A stretch of 61,925 bases of DNA, taken from a virus. Below, one piece after another: positions 54,301-61,649 of this stretch (position 1 is its first letter; the number at the start of each line of letters is the position of its first letter). Location: IMG/VR virus record IMGVR_UViG_3300028553_001902, positions 1-61,925 of that record, one strand, 5' to 3'. The translations under genes and the position numbers were made by a program. The notes beneath the pieces are model-generated. The model did not search any database and had not been told where the DNA came from. It was given only the letters and a program-made list of their open reading frames with translations.

Positions 54301-54345
54301 ACGAATATCAGAATTATATGTAATTGTAACATTATGTCTAGCCAT
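48385..54345 (-). CDS. Tail tape measure protein
   Basis: A 1986-residue protein that sets tail length and is ejected with DNA. Residues about 1-140 are helical. Residues about 150-400 contain the TP901/PhageMin_Tail core (EFDKVLTRIGIVSERSAESM, GRSLGTTGKAFAEASLIF). Hydrophobic segments lie near residues 515-545 and 605-680 (LPAIGALFGPIGMLVGLLGSL). Long coiled coils fill about 1200-1650. The end has METGGYTGSFDGGKLGVLHEKELVLN, a common tape-measure tail. At roughly 1.5 angstroms per residue the tail would be near 300 nm. GGGGG precedes ATG 54345. Confidence 0.93.
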   Translation of the reverse strand: MARHNVTITYNSDIRGLQSAETELKRLEKMIDQIEADPINLAGNTPEQLNLLKKQLMDLRVAMGRFKNGAQEAFRDYNADTDVANRQMKKLTAEHRKLTEELKAQARAQDVLNKKEDQRYTLISRTRRALGQSFLEAPLYSASFALMAGIGAAIQQFIEFDKVLTRIGIVSERSAESMKIFKEMAIETGRSLGTTGKAFAEASLIFIQQGGLAADNAAALAEASIKLANITGARAEDTSDYITAIANSFNMLETDGARAGERIVDMLAELDAATGTSADEIANAFKKSASSFAVSGFSPEQSAAMLAVISETTRQAPELIGTGMKTLIGNLAEVRVGSKEFEGITNKLQDLTKQFGISFSLIDEYTGDVKDVQTLLGEVAEIYNTVNSNAAKNALIEAIAGKEQRDRFIALVENWDRVAEVTDIATNSTGAAQRANERYLDSIGAKLEQLKADFEGLVNELISSDLFKDLIDGTSALIRNFTTLIEKGNAFSNILGQIAAILVPLASMKILGGLGGVGAAILASTAATGGITGALKSSLKTAGLSSSFKEGYGILGGGVYASATAGQREAMERAGGYDKLTDEEKKAIRGRQLARGAGGGILGTALAVPNIAAAVTNENLTTGEKTVSIIGSLLPAIGALFGPIGMLVGLLGSLTLSFFSVNKEAAQVRSDMDKMRTSINEAFETSGSQIEELVNIITRPGIEKDSYAYVEASNKLAEILPEIAIGQDAYGNAIIRDTEYITKLVELKNKELEIEKEREALKLPELIETAQQLQAKAAKEAEGEYKINLGTGVSPSQLTDNIGTVNRITGRGGGTEVTFNNEELLSGIYRTSQAYALMSEAARASLDEQANSMKDNALKAEMHGLQIQKYGERLLNFYIDADRALDPDKLADTQRGLQAIISGNEDIILDTGESAKERLASILELDIGEQDEAYLQFYKDFGEGLASTGEKLSTQEQFIRDLTSGYSSIFKQFMGATEEDRRDLLEKHGFDFEEDYQRVLDAALESTEGFRKAYEALNEEQRKLVISGKDLADGVRNPLQDLNDALISANFGEAGNQVRTQMGSIVDAVRNSKKPLEQQFQELLDIQMDYYKIQGFLSKLDPSDVGVFGVRLDDAEMRALEDLNLKALTVGFGKTSSVKIRQGSSVYEEFWGALNIGKKEGIDATAITEGGKPRDPIAEILGMYDTERAERQRAISEAEETLAGLTSGTKAYTEQMERLIQLRAQDADIFVDENRRMQSELTKYQGSIELTQKKIDELQAAQKKDPYGKEGIFTEAMKEQLITYEKILGAQKKLNDEITKLIDLTEKLQNLEAEQASLESRLKLFKDGSKEQRQVVHATAANLREQINTTKELKRSNIEIIKGLREQLKGKMTAEKRKSLQDELNKALALDAQYTNNILADEEAIYNLKKLSYDTDKENIETNIAKLESQLGNRLEQSAEYLKVQDMIIAQQKQLYDRNQKRLIEIDTILKTQKLSEFEKSLLIKEQNQLYIEQRNLMDQVNESIKKRAVDEYNIALYGTANMEVLQSQYEMRQRLIDELIDTHEQLIERTQLELEIQKEIEESTDQTYKTNLKYLQGKIKDVKLTKQVIDSTRAQINLLKVLSGEQTSGPLRLTRAPSGQYRFAPTAGGEDGRQASMQAAAEFEKESISRYREISDNIFNLEQQIPQMLLRGEDVSRAQALLGELRTQRTAQGEDVVKAKTISALVAEGKSNIASRLIAGRMTTAQAAQVLTARQREAIGASAQGEFDAVISSEQLLIQSNFSIVKSNDRLIDALKAFGAKIASGYQTPEMKAIAAAIPDFYEERGIKAIQQTVTTAKVYGTGGKSPHGADLFARIASDPAFKATEIARANTIIADYEAKGDKLTAAEKKILSDAKAYRDRIVKMETGGYTGSFDGGKLGVLHEKELVLNKMDTRNILDAVSIARSMPRIIGGFVPNITNASSNTGQNITINAEFPNVSSADEIKKAFSSMSTKALQYAYRTKSY

Positions 54346-54362
54346 CTATATCCCCCTTTTAT

Positions 54363-55601
54363 CTATAAGAATTTTCCTGTAATATTTATACTAATGGTAT
54401 TTAATTTTTTTGCCTCAACAATAAGATTGGTTAAGCTATTAGATTTTTGCAAAAATTTATTAAAACTTAAATTTGGATAAGAACCCTTACCTTGCGCAAC
54501 AATTTCTTCAAAATATTGAAAAAAGAATCTAAAAACAACTTTTCCAGTAGGTGGTCCTGTGCCACCTCCCCCAGTTTTCATAAAATAAATTATGTTTAAA
54601 GCTCTATTAAAATATCCACCAAAAGCATAACTTGCTAATAAGGATGCAATAAATTTTCTAAATAATAATCCATCAGAGCCTTTTCCTGTATATAAACTTG
54701 CCGCGGCCAATTGTTTTATATCGACTTTAAAATCATCTCCAACTTGTATTTGCTGCAGAGATAGTTCTTTTGCAGCTTTAAATGTACTGGGTTTATCTTG
54801 CATTGTTGTTTTCATAGAGAAATCTAATAAAACATCACTACCTTTAACTTTTATTAATAATCTTACGTCGCCCTTACCCTGCTTTGTCCATTTTCCACTA
54901 TAACTATCATAAATAGTATCTAATCCAAGCGCCCGTTGTCCTTTATATTCTCTAGTCTTTCCTTGTATTATATCCTCAGTTTGTTTATCAATATCTGAAA
55001 TAATCGAAAAAACTAAGCCTTCACCAATTGCTCCTGAAAGGTTTCCAACTTCTTTTTCCCATTTTAAATTCCCTTCCTTACTAATAACCCTATATGTTGA
55101 ATCAATTAAAGTTTTCATATCTTCAAACTTTCCTTTTGACATTGCTTCATTAATACTCGTTATAAAGGAATCATAACCTCCTATTAAACTTGAAATATTG
55201 GGATCATTAGTAATACTATCTTTCAATTTTCCTGTTAGGCCCTTTTTCATCTCACCTTGGGCTTGCTCAAAATTTTTAACACTTTTAGCTATATCAATTA
55301 ATTCTGGTAATCGTTGTATTTGTGGAATTTTATTTACCATATCTGCATAAGTTTCGTTTATGTCTTTAGCTATATTATTTATATCATCACCTTCTGTTAG
55401 TCCTAATTTTTCAAAGGTTTCTTTCTTTAAATCTTCTGCAACTGCCTTATATATTTTTTCTATTTCTTCATAGCTTACTGTATAATTTTTATTACTTACA
55501 CTAAAAGATGTAATTTTATTTTCATCTGTATTACCAGCTTTTAAATAGCCATACTTATTATTTTTAAATTTATCAATTATAATAGTATTTTCCTCTGCCA
55601 T
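54363..55601 (-). CDS. Unknown protein between chaperone and tape measure, possible nuclease-like core
   Basis: A 412-residue protein. ATG 55601 is used because GGGGAG is eight bases upstream and the upstream in-frame codons lie inside a terminator. Residues 45-180 look helical. Residues 190-265 hold AIGEGLVF (Glu194), KGDVRLLI (Asp245) and VLLDFSMKTT (Asp260, Lys264), an order like a divergent PD-(D/E)xK or restriction-like fold. A hydrophobic stretch with GGGGTGPP is near 350. It occupies the usual site of a second tail chaperone but is too large and not frameshifted. Function unknown; the nuclease idea is tentative. Confidence 0.6.
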   Translation of the reverse strand: MAEENTIIIDKFKNNKYGYLKAGNTDENKITSFSVSNKNYTVSYEEIEKIYKAVAEDLKKETFEKLGLTEGDDINNIAKDINETYADMVNKIPQIQRLPELIDIAKSVKNFEQAQGEMKKGLTGKLKDSITNDPNISSLIGGYDSFITSINEAMSKGKFEDMKTLIDSTYRVISKEGNLKWEKEVGNLSGAIGEGLVFSIISDIDKQTEDIIQGKTREYKGQRALGLDTIYDSYSGKWTKQGKGDVRLLIKVKGSDVLLDFSMKTTMQDKPSTFKAAKELSLQQIQVGDDFKVDIKQLAAASLYTGKGSDGLLFRKFIASLLASYAFGGYFNRALNIIYFMKTGGGGTGPPTGKVVFRFFFQYFEEIVAQGKGSYPNLSFNKFLQKSNSLTNLIVEAKKLNTISINITGKFL

Positions 55602-55618
55602 ATAAATCACTCCCCTAA

Positions 55619-55653
55619 TAAAAAAAGCCCTCTTGTTATTTAAACAAGAGGGC
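55619..55653 (-). terminator. Strong terminator after the tail chaperone gene
   Basis: Perfect eleven-pair stem (55627-55637 with 55643-55653), five-base loop, and a run of T on the minus strand at 55620-55626. It isolates the chaperone-like gene from the tape measure region. Confidence 0.93.
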
Positions 55654-55669
55654 AAGAATATTATTATAT

Positions 55670-56152
55670 TTAGTTAGTCTTTTTTCTACTGCGAGTACTA
55701 GGCTTAGGGGCAGAAGTTGTGGCCATTAATTGTGCAATTTCAGAAGTATTGCTCATTGCTGAGGCAAAAGATGCTGAGTATGCAATAACTTGATCTTTGA
55801 ACACATTTACAGTATCTAAAAGATAGTTATATTCTTCTCTAGGAATTGCATCAATGATAGCATCAAGTAATCCACTAGTAAATATCTTATCAAAATTTTC
55901 TAAAATATCAGAAACTTCACCTTCGTCAAAGCTAATATTCGTATAATTTTCAATTAAAAACATATGAAAATATGCACTACTTAAAACCTCATCAATAGTC
56001 CCATTTACTAGGGCGCCACGCACAGACAAATTAACGACTCCAGCTTTTGTCTCAACTGGCAAATATTGCTTTACTTCAATTTTAATACCATTAAATTCAA
56101 TTTCTTTAACTTCAGAGCTAGGACTTAAATTAAACTCTTCAAATTTTGGCAT
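55670..56152 (-). CDS. Probable tail assembly chaperone
   Basis: A 160-residue protein directly after the tail tube gene in transcription order, the usual place for the chaperone that coats the tape measure. The first 40 residues are beta-rich (VKEIEFNGIKIEVKQYLP), the rest helical with many acidic residues, ending in a basic STRSRKKTN tail. AAAGGAGAG precedes the ATG. It is bracketed by its own consensus promoter and a strong terminator, allowing separate dosage. I found no slippery frameshift to the next gene. Confidence 0.65.
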   Translation of the reverse strand: MPKFEEFNLSPSSEVKEIEFNGIKIEVKQYLPVETKAGVVNLSVRGALVNGTIDEVLSSAYFHMFLIENYTNISFDEGEVSDILENFDKIFTSGLLDAIIDAIPREEYNYLLDTVNVFKDQVIAYSASFASAMSNTSEIAQLMATTSAPKPSTRSRKKTN

Positions 56153-56172
56153 AGTATCTCTCCTTTTTCTCT

Positions 56173-56201
56173 ATTATATCATATATAATTAAATTTGTCA
56201 A
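56173..56201 (-). promoter_or_regulatory. Consensus sigma-A promoter of the tail chaperone gene
   Basis: On the minus strand TTGACA (56201-56196), 17-base spacer, TATAAT (56178-56173). The start codon at 56152 follows closely, with the ribosome site between. Confidence 0.9.
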
Positions 56202-56226
56202 TAAAAAAAGGAGCCCGTAGGCTCCT
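56202..56226 (-). terminator. Intrinsic terminator after the tail tube gene
   Basis: Seven-pair stem (56209-56215 with 56220-56226), four-base loop and seven T on the minus strand at 56208-56202. The T run abuts the -35 box of the chaperone promoter. Confidence 0.92.
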
Positions 56227-56232
56227 AATTTA

Positions 56233-57081
56233 TTAAATAATATCTGAACTTGAATCAGAAATTTCAAGTGTAAATAATACATCTTTAGTAGAATCAAATC
56301 TAGTTGGTGCTGGAAGAGCATCAATATTAAATGTAAATGTCGATGGGTCTCCAGTAGGCGCCATAGTAAATGTAAAGTTAGATTGAACTTTACCTTTTGG
56401 AATTGTGAATTGAGCAGGATAATCTTTACCATCAGTACCGCGGAAAAGAGTATTTGCTTCAATGTAATAATATCCAGCAAAACTACCAGCCTCGATAGTG
56501 TTACGAGTACCTGTTTGACCCACATAAAAGTCAACAATTACAGAAGAAGAAATTGAATTAGTTGATGCTGTAATTAAAACAGTAGAAACAGTGCTATTAG
56601 CTTTTGAAACAGCTAATGGTACACTTGTAGGAACAATACTTGAAATATCGCCTTGAGAGTCAAGGTTTAAAATTTTAATAAATGCTGAAGTTGTATTTGT
56701 CAATGAGCCATTGATACTAGGAATTGTAATAATAGAAAGTGTACCACTTACTGAGTTAACAGCCTTTTCACTTAAATGAATTTGAATAGTTTGATTAGTT
56801 ACTAATCCAGAACCAGCCAAACCTGCAAAGCTTGCACGTGACATAAGCGCATCTTCAAACATAAAAGTTACAGTTTTATCGCCATCCCAAGCAAGTAGAC
56901 GAGGATTACCGCGACCACCTTGTGCATATACAGTAGCTACTGTTTGTTCCATTGTAGCTGTCTTAGCTGAATCAAAGAAAAGAATTGGGTCATATTGACC
57001 ATAAGTTACAGAACCTAATTTTTGGTCTGCTTGAGTTGCTTTAAAAGTAACATCAGTAATTTCGCGAACACCAAACTTCAT
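56233..57081 (-). CDS. Major tail tube protein
   Basis: A 282-residue protein. It starts KFGVREITDVTFKA, followed by FFDSAKTATMEQTVATVYAQGGRGNPRLLAWDGDK-type sequence and FMFEDALMSRASFAGL, matching tail tube proteins of large Firmicutes phages. The central part (about 130-175) may be an Ig-like insertion. AGGAGG precedes ATG 57081. A strong terminator follows. Its position between neck-like genes and the chaperone supports the assignment. Confidence 0.78.
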   Translation of the reverse strand: MKFGVREITDVTFKATQADQKLGSVTYGQYDPILFFDSAKTATMEQTVATVYAQGGRGNPRLLAWDGDKTVTFMFEDALMSRASFAGLAGSGLVTNQTIQIHLSEKAVNSVSGTLSIITIPSINGSLTNTTSAFIKILNLDSQGDISSIVPTSVPLAVSKANSTVSTVLITASTNSISSSVIVDFYVGQTGTRNTIEAGSFAGYYYIEANTLFRGTDGKDYPAQFTIPKGKVQSNFTFTMAPTGDPSTFTFNIDALPAPTRFDSTKDVLFTLEISDSSSDII

Positions 57082-57097
57082 TTGTTATTCCTCCTAA

Positions 57098-57799
57098 TTA
57101 AAATTGTTTTGTCCACTCAACTAGCTCTATATCCTTTGCCCCTTGTAATAGGGCCTGTATTTGCATATTATATTGCTCATATAGAGTATATCTTTTTATC
57201 AAATTATGTATTTGATAAATAGTTAACCCAAGACAATCTTCAATACTTAAATTATTAGTACCTATTGTAAGTGTTGAGATAAGGTGAGAAAAAATATCCG
57301 AATTTTTTTGTGACTCTGCGCCCGCGAGACGCTCTTTTCTTTTTCTTAATTTTTCGGCAATTTCTCTTGCTTTTTTATTTGCAGGATTTAAATCTCCAGT
57401 AACTTGAGATTGTAGACAGAATATCTGTATTAAGCTCTCTTTTATAATCAAAAATTTTGGTTCGTCAATTATACATTCATGACCGAATGCATTGACAATA
57501 ATAAATGTATCATAAAATTTTATTGAGTCTATTCCATCAATAATTAGAGTAAAAATATCAGCTATTGATTTTTGAATTGATTGTTCTTGATTAATAAAAT
57601 ACATAAATAAATCAAAATCGCTAATTTCAACATCAATATTTAATTTATCTTTTGAAATTAAAAAATAAGATAAAGATTGATAAAATTGTGTTTCTCCAAG
57701 TAGTGCAATATCTTTTATTTTTGGTTGATTTATACTAAAGCCTAATTCTTCAATATATATTGGAACCCCAGACATCAATTTTAAATTATCAATTTTCAT
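57098..57799 (-). CDS. Conserved neck/tail-assembly region protein
   Basis: A 233-residue, mostly helical protein. The middle has a basic stretch (NKKAREIAEKLRKRKERLAG) and the end a LTIYQIHNLIKRYTLYEQ helix followed by GAKDIELVEWTKQF, reminiscent of chaperone-like proteins near tail tube genes. No ribosome site is evident before ATG 57799, three bases after the previous stop, so it is probably translated by coupling. A chaperone role is possible. Confidence 0.6.
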   Translation of the reverse strand: MKIDNLKLMSGVPIYIEELGFSINQPKIKDIALLGETQFYQSLSYFLISKDKLNIDVEISDFDLFMYFINQEQSIQKSIADIFTLIIDGIDSIKFYDTFIIVNAFGHECIIDEPKFLIIKESLIQIFCLQSQVTGDLNPANKKAREIAEKLRKRKERLAGAESQKNSDIFSHLISTLTIGTNNLSIEDCLGLTIYQIHNLIKRYTLYEQYNMQIQALLQGAKDIELVEWTKQF

Positions 57800-57802
57800 A
57801 AA

Positions 57803-58330
57803 TTATTGAAAATTAACTACTCTAAAAAACATACTGTAGCCCATCAAGTCTTCATTTATTATAAGCTGTGAAGAACTTAAAAATGTTATTGGCCCCAATG
57901 AGTCTAGTTTTGAATTATTAAAAATAGAATCTAGTTCGTGCATTATTTTAAATGGTCTTAGCATATAATCATCCATAATCCATACATCTGGTGAACAAAT
58001 AATATCAAAACTTAATATAAAACTTTTAAAATTATAATCATCATTTATTGGAGTAAATTGATCCATATTAATTACTAAATAACTTTTAAGTAAATCATCT
58101 TTAGTTATTTTAGGCACCAATTTTATGTAATCATTTATCATTGCAACTTTCTGTTGATTTGTTAAATTAGATTCAGTATCAACATTAGAACTATTATAAT
58201 ATAATAATTTCACTAAAGTATCATTTTTTAAAATTCTATTAACAACCCTCTTTAAGTCTACACCAATATCTAGAAAACTATTTCTAGTTACAGTACTTTG
58301 TCTTGTTCCATCTGCATTATAAATACCCAT
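57803..58330 (-). CDS. Tail completion/terminator-like protein
   Basis: A 175-residue protein with a helical first half (DIGVDLKRVVNRILKND) and a second half containing RPFKIMHELDSIF and SSSQLIINEDLMGYSMFFRV, a pattern I associate with neck or tail-terminator proteins of Firmicutes phages, where the end forms a beta-sheet. AGGAGAG precedes ATG 58330. Order in the operon fits the head-tail joining region. Confidence 0.55.
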   Translation of the reverse strand: MGIYNADGTRQSTVTRNSFLDIGVDLKRVVNRILKNDTLVKLLYYNSSNVDTESNLTNQQKVAMINDYIKLVPKITKDDLLKSYLVINMDQFTPINDDYNFKSFILSFDIICSPDVWIMDDYMLRPFKIMHELDSIFNNSKLDSLGPITFLSSSQLIINEDLMGYSMFFRVVNFQ

Positions 58331-58342
58331 AGGAACTCTCCT

Positions 58343-59623
58343 TTAGCTCAAGTCATTCAAAATTAAAGATTGTAATTCTGCAACGTTTTCATTAGAATTA
58401 TCTGCTAGGCTCTCAGAAACATTGTCGACATTATTATTTATATAATTTTCCACTAGAGCAATTCTTAATATGCTTTCATTTTCCATATTATTTATAACAA
58501 CGATCTCCCAAGATACACCATTTAAGATAACCCTATTATATCTTAGAAGATGTTGGGTTGCTGATGTTTTGCCAATAAATATCTCTATACTCCAACTTGG
58601 TCTATCTATCATAATGCTATCTCGTCTAAAATAATCGCTATCTTTTTCACCTGGTCCATTAACAACCACATACTGAGAATAGACAACATTATTACTATCT
58701 TTCCATTTTAGAAGAAAATTACATTGATGTATAGTTCCGCTAAAGTAAGCCTTCTGGGTTAAATTTTGGGTCATAACTAAATATTTATATCCAGTCCGTA
58801 TCCAATCTACTGTCTTTCCAACATCCATTTGATTAGAAAAAGGTATTGATATATTTTTTATATCTTCGTTCCACTTTGGATTTGTATTTTCAGTAATTAA
58901 TGCTAGTCTACGTTGTTTTGTCGGATCCTCAATAATTTCAACTTCTTCAGAACTCGGCGATTGCGCCAAAGCTTCCTCAAAAGATTTTTGAATTTGGACT
59001 ATCGTATCAGTTGTTGGGTCACCTGTTAGACCTGAAGAAACTACTTTCCTTTTATATACATTTAAACAGTCCAATGGTGTATTCGTATTTATTAAAGTAT
59101 TTCTACCAAAATATAAATATTGACCCGCAATTATTCCTTCTAAATTATTTTGAGATAAAGTTATCATATTTATAGAAGAAGAAATGCTAGAAATAGTTAC
59201 AGAAGCTGTTAAACCCGAGGCAACAACAGACATACCAGCAGTTAATGTGGCAACAGAAGATAAAATAATTTTATTTTCAGGTTGAAATTTAATTAATGTA
59301 GAAGTTGTTATCGAAGCAGCTCCTGTAATACTAGAACTCCAACCAATTGTTGCAACTCCACCAGTTATTGATGCGGTTGTTACACTATAAGTTCCACTAT
59401 AGCTAGTTAGACCAGATAAAGAAACAGTGGTTCCAGCTGGAAATGGAATTACATTTTGCCCATTAAATGTAGCAAAAACAGAATGACCATTTCCACTCAA
59501 AGAAGCTGGAACTAATTGTGTAGAAGCAGAGGCTGTTAATTCAATTCCTGATGGAGAGTTTTGACGATATAACCTGCCTTGAATAGTATCAAAGCAATTA
59601 TAAAAATTATATATTTTTTGCAT
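58343..59623 (-). CDS. Conserved structural protein of the head-tail region
   Basis: A 426-residue protein; ATG 59623 has GGAGTG upstream, while upstream codons overlap the previous gene. Residues about 25-180 form a Ser/Thr/Gly-rich beta insertion (VSLSGLTSYSGTYSV, TLTAGMSVVASGL) resembling Ig-like virion decorations. The remainder (DVGKTVDWIRTGYKYLVM, GVSWEIVVINNMENESI) is a conserved-looking core. Its role may be in neck assembly, from position only. Confidence 0.58.
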   Translation of the reverse strand: MQKIYNFYNCFDTIQGRLYRQNSPSGIELTASASTQLVPASLSGNGHSVFATFNGQNVIPFPAGTTVSLSGLTSYSGTYSVTTASITGGVATIGWSSSITGAASITTSTLIKFQPENKIILSSVATLTAGMSVVASGLTASVTISSISSSINMITLSQNNLEGIIAGQYLYFGRNTLINTNTPLDCLNVYKRKVVSSGLTGDPTTDTIVQIQKSFEEALAQSPSSEEVEIIEDPTKQRRLALITENTNPKWNEDIKNISIPFSNQMDVGKTVDWIRTGYKYLVMTQNLTQKAYFSGTIHQCNFLLKWKDSNNVVYSQYVVVNGPGEKDSDYFRRDSIMIDRPSWSIEIFIGKTSATQHLLRYNRVILNGVSWEIVVINNMENESILRIALVENYINNNVDNVSESLADNSNENVAELQSLILNDLS

Positions 59624-59627
59624 AAAA

Positions 59628-59918
59628 TCACTCCAATCCATCGAGCGCAGATAGTACTTCAAAAATAGTTTTCCTATATAAATAAAACTCCTCTAATTGA
59701 TAGAGGGCTTCTAATTTAGAAATAATTCCTATAAGTTTATATTCATTTATCAATGAGTTTAAGCCATTTAATTCAATTAAAATAGTGTGAAGATGCTTCT
59801 TCCAATCTAAATTTTCTTCTCTTAAAGGTAATAATTTAAAAACATCATTTTTTATTTTTTTTAGATACAAGGCCCAATCTTGTGGTGAAAATTCTTTTCC
59901 ATATTTTGTAGTTATCAT
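59628..59918 (-). CDS. Small helical protein of the head-tail operon
   Basis: A 96-residue helix-rich protein beginning TTKYGKEFSPQDWALYL. It overlaps the upstream gene by four bases (ATGA) and lies four bases before the next. No motif recognised. Likely a minor connector or assembly factor. Confidence 0.58.
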   Translation of the reverse strand: MITTKYGKEFSPQDWALYLKKIKNDVFKLLPLREENLDWKKHLHTILIELNGLNSLINEYKLIGIISKLEALYQLEEFYLYRKTIFEVLSALDGLE

Positions 59919-60934
59919 ACAATTACATCCCTAGGATTAATAAGTGGGCTTGAGCCTCCAAGTGCTGATAAGTAGGCTTCGGTGTACGGATCTCCAATAG
60001 AGTAACCACCATATATAGAACTAATATCCTCAGTCCACCATGCCCCACCAATTACTGCAGAACCATAAATATATCCAGTACCAGAATATGCAAGACGCCA
60101 TCTTTCTGTTATCGCTGAAGCTGCCAAGCCTGCATAATTTGTTTGAACTTTTCCAGTATTGGCGTTTATAGTTCTACGCTGATACATTCTTTGCATTTTT
60201 TTATTATCTTGTTCAAAATATTTTTTAACAGCAATAAGCTTATCAATGTGATTTGCTTGAGAAGTAAACTGAAAATCTTTCGACGAATACTTCATTCTTG
60301 TTAAATTAACAGTTAAAATTTGTCTGCTTAGCCATTCAGTTGCCATAAGACCAGCAAAAATATCTAATTCTTCTAAAGTTAAATCTATTAAATATTTTCC
60401 ATACGAAACAACAGAGCCATCTGCCGCAACCATTCCAATCGCTTGAGTAGAATAGTTATATAAAGCAAATTTAGGCCATTCAAACCGAGGAAGAATATCT
60501 AAAAAAATAGACTCTAGATTTTTAAAAGTGTCTTCTAGAGTCCATTCAAGATATAAATCATCTGTAATTTTGGATAAAAATCTACAATATATTGCGTAAA
60601 ATGGAGTACCTGATTGTCTCGTATAGGTGTCTTGTGCTATAACTAATGTCCCAGTATCGCTTGCTGTAACCTTAAATGTTGTGCCATTTGGGGAATAAAA
60701 CCACAGTGGCACATATTCAGGGCTTACAATAAACTCTTTATCAACAAGTTCAACATTTCCAGTATCTGTTAATCTCAAAGTATATTTTTCGCTCAGAGCA
60801 ATACACATAACTCCAATAGCATTTGGATCTATATTTTGAGCAATAACCATGGTTCCAGAATTGTTTACTGATATGTTATATACTGTATTGTTGATATCTG
60901 GGGCGATAAGATTCAAGCTCCTAACGATCATCAT
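59915..60934 (-). CDS. Conserved head-tail connector-region protein
   Basis: A 339-residue protein. Residues 1-115 are beta-rich with two similar segments (NNSGTMVIAQN and SDTGTLVIAQD), suggesting an internal duplication. Residues about 130-275 hold DILPRFEWPKFALYNY, YGKYLIDLTLEELDIFAGL and SRQILTVNLTRMKYSSKDF, a block I recognise from large Firmicutes phages just after the capsid genes. GGGGG precedes the two ATG codons at 60934 and 60931. The likely role is as an adaptor or neck component. Confidence 0.62.
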   Translation of the reverse strand: MMIVRSLNLIAPDINNTVYNISVNNSGTMVIAQNIDPNAIGVMCIALSEKYTLRLTDTGNVELVDKEFIVSPEYVPLWFYSPNGTTFKVTASDTGTLVIAQDTYTRQSGTPFYAIYCRFLSKITDDLYLEWTLEDTFKNLESIFLDILPRFEWPKFALYNYSTQAIGMVAADGSVVSYGKYLIDLTLEELDIFAGLMATEWLSRQILTVNLTRMKYSSKDFQFTSQANHIDKLIAVKKYFEQDNKKMQRMYQRRTINANTGKVQTNYAGLAASAITERWRLAYSGTGYIYGSAVIGGAWWTEDISSIYGGYSIGDPYTEAYLSALGGSSPLINPRDVIV

Positions 60935-60941
60935 AATCCCC

Positions 60942-61550
60942 CTATTCTGATGGTACTTGTACTAGTGGTTCCGAAGGTTGTAAAGGCTTGCTTTTTCTTG
61001 TTGATTTAGGAGCAGAAACTTTAGCTTCGGTTCGTCTACGCGAAACCTCTGGCTTTTCTTCAGTAGTTTCTTCTATTGAATTCTTTAACTCCTGTATATT
61101 CATTGAAAATAAAGTATTGAAAAAATTTACTCTATCTAAAGAATTGGTGTGCAATATAGCATGGTGTTTAATCATACTAGCCAATCCTAATGGTCCAAAT
61201 TCAAGGGCATCTAAAATTTCTTCCTGAGTCCCATTTAGTACTAAATTTTTTGCATCTTCTTCCGTATATAAATATTCTGGGTCTAATGGAAGTTGCAAAG
61301 CTTCTCGAACTTTATTATCCCTAATCTGCAGCCTTTCTTTTAAAAGAACAGCGCCGCCTGGATGATTTGATAATTGATAAAGCTCATGAAATGTTAATAT
61401 TTTTAATTCATTGGGTCTCCATGTTCTATTGACTTGAGGGTCTGTTAAGCTATATGCAACAATTCCAGAACCAACAGCCCACACTTTGACCTCCATAGTG
61501 CCTGTAATGCCGTCGCCTAAAAAATCATATGGATCTTTTCTAATACTCAT
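60942..61550 (-). CDS. Conserved protein downstream of the capsid gene
   Basis: A 202-residue protein. The first 140 residues look folded (GSGIVAYSLTDPQVNRTW; LEFGPLGLASMIKHHAILH). The last 60 are disordered and basic-proline-rich (PEVSRRRTEAKVSAPKSTRK), which could bind nucleic acid or capsid. AAAGGAGG precedes ATG 61550. It is the first gene after the minus-strand promoter behind the capsid gene. Confidence 0.58.
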   Translation of the reverse strand: MSIRKDPYDFLGDGITGTMEVKVWAVGSGIVAYSLTDPQVNRTWRPNELKILTFHELYQLSNHPGGAVLLKERLQIRDNKVREALQLPLDPEYLYTEEDAKNLVLNGTQEEILDALEFGPLGLASMIKHHAILHTNSLDRVNFFNTLFSMNIQELKNSIEETTEEKPEVSRRRTEAKVSAPKSTRKSKPLQPSEPLVQVPSE

Positions 61551-61570
61551 ATAATGCCTCCTTTTATTCT

Positions 61571-61599
61571 ATTATATCATATTTTTTGTTTTTTGTCAA
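61571..61599 (-). promoter_or_regulatory. Consensus sigma-A promoter of the head-tail operon
   Basis: On the minus strand TTGACA (61599-61594), 17-base spacer, TATAAT (61576-61571), 21 bases before the gene at 61550. Confidence 0.9.
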
Positions 61600-61638
61600 T
61601 AAAAAAATGGGAGGGGAGCGAAAGCTCCTCACTCCCAG
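61600..61638 (-). terminator. Intrinsic terminator of the capsid gene
   Basis: Long G+C-rich stem with a four-base loop (TGGGAG...CTCCCA outside, GGAGC...GCTCC inside), then seven T on the minus strand at 61607-61601, directly adjoining the next promoter. Confidence 0.85.
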
Positions 61639-61649
61639 AATTAAAATTA

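Noticed and set aside
54363-56152. Programmed frameshift joining the tail chaperone to the next frame
   Set aside because: The two genes are separated by an eleven-pair terminator and the second has its own ribosome site; no slippery heptamer overlap is seen.
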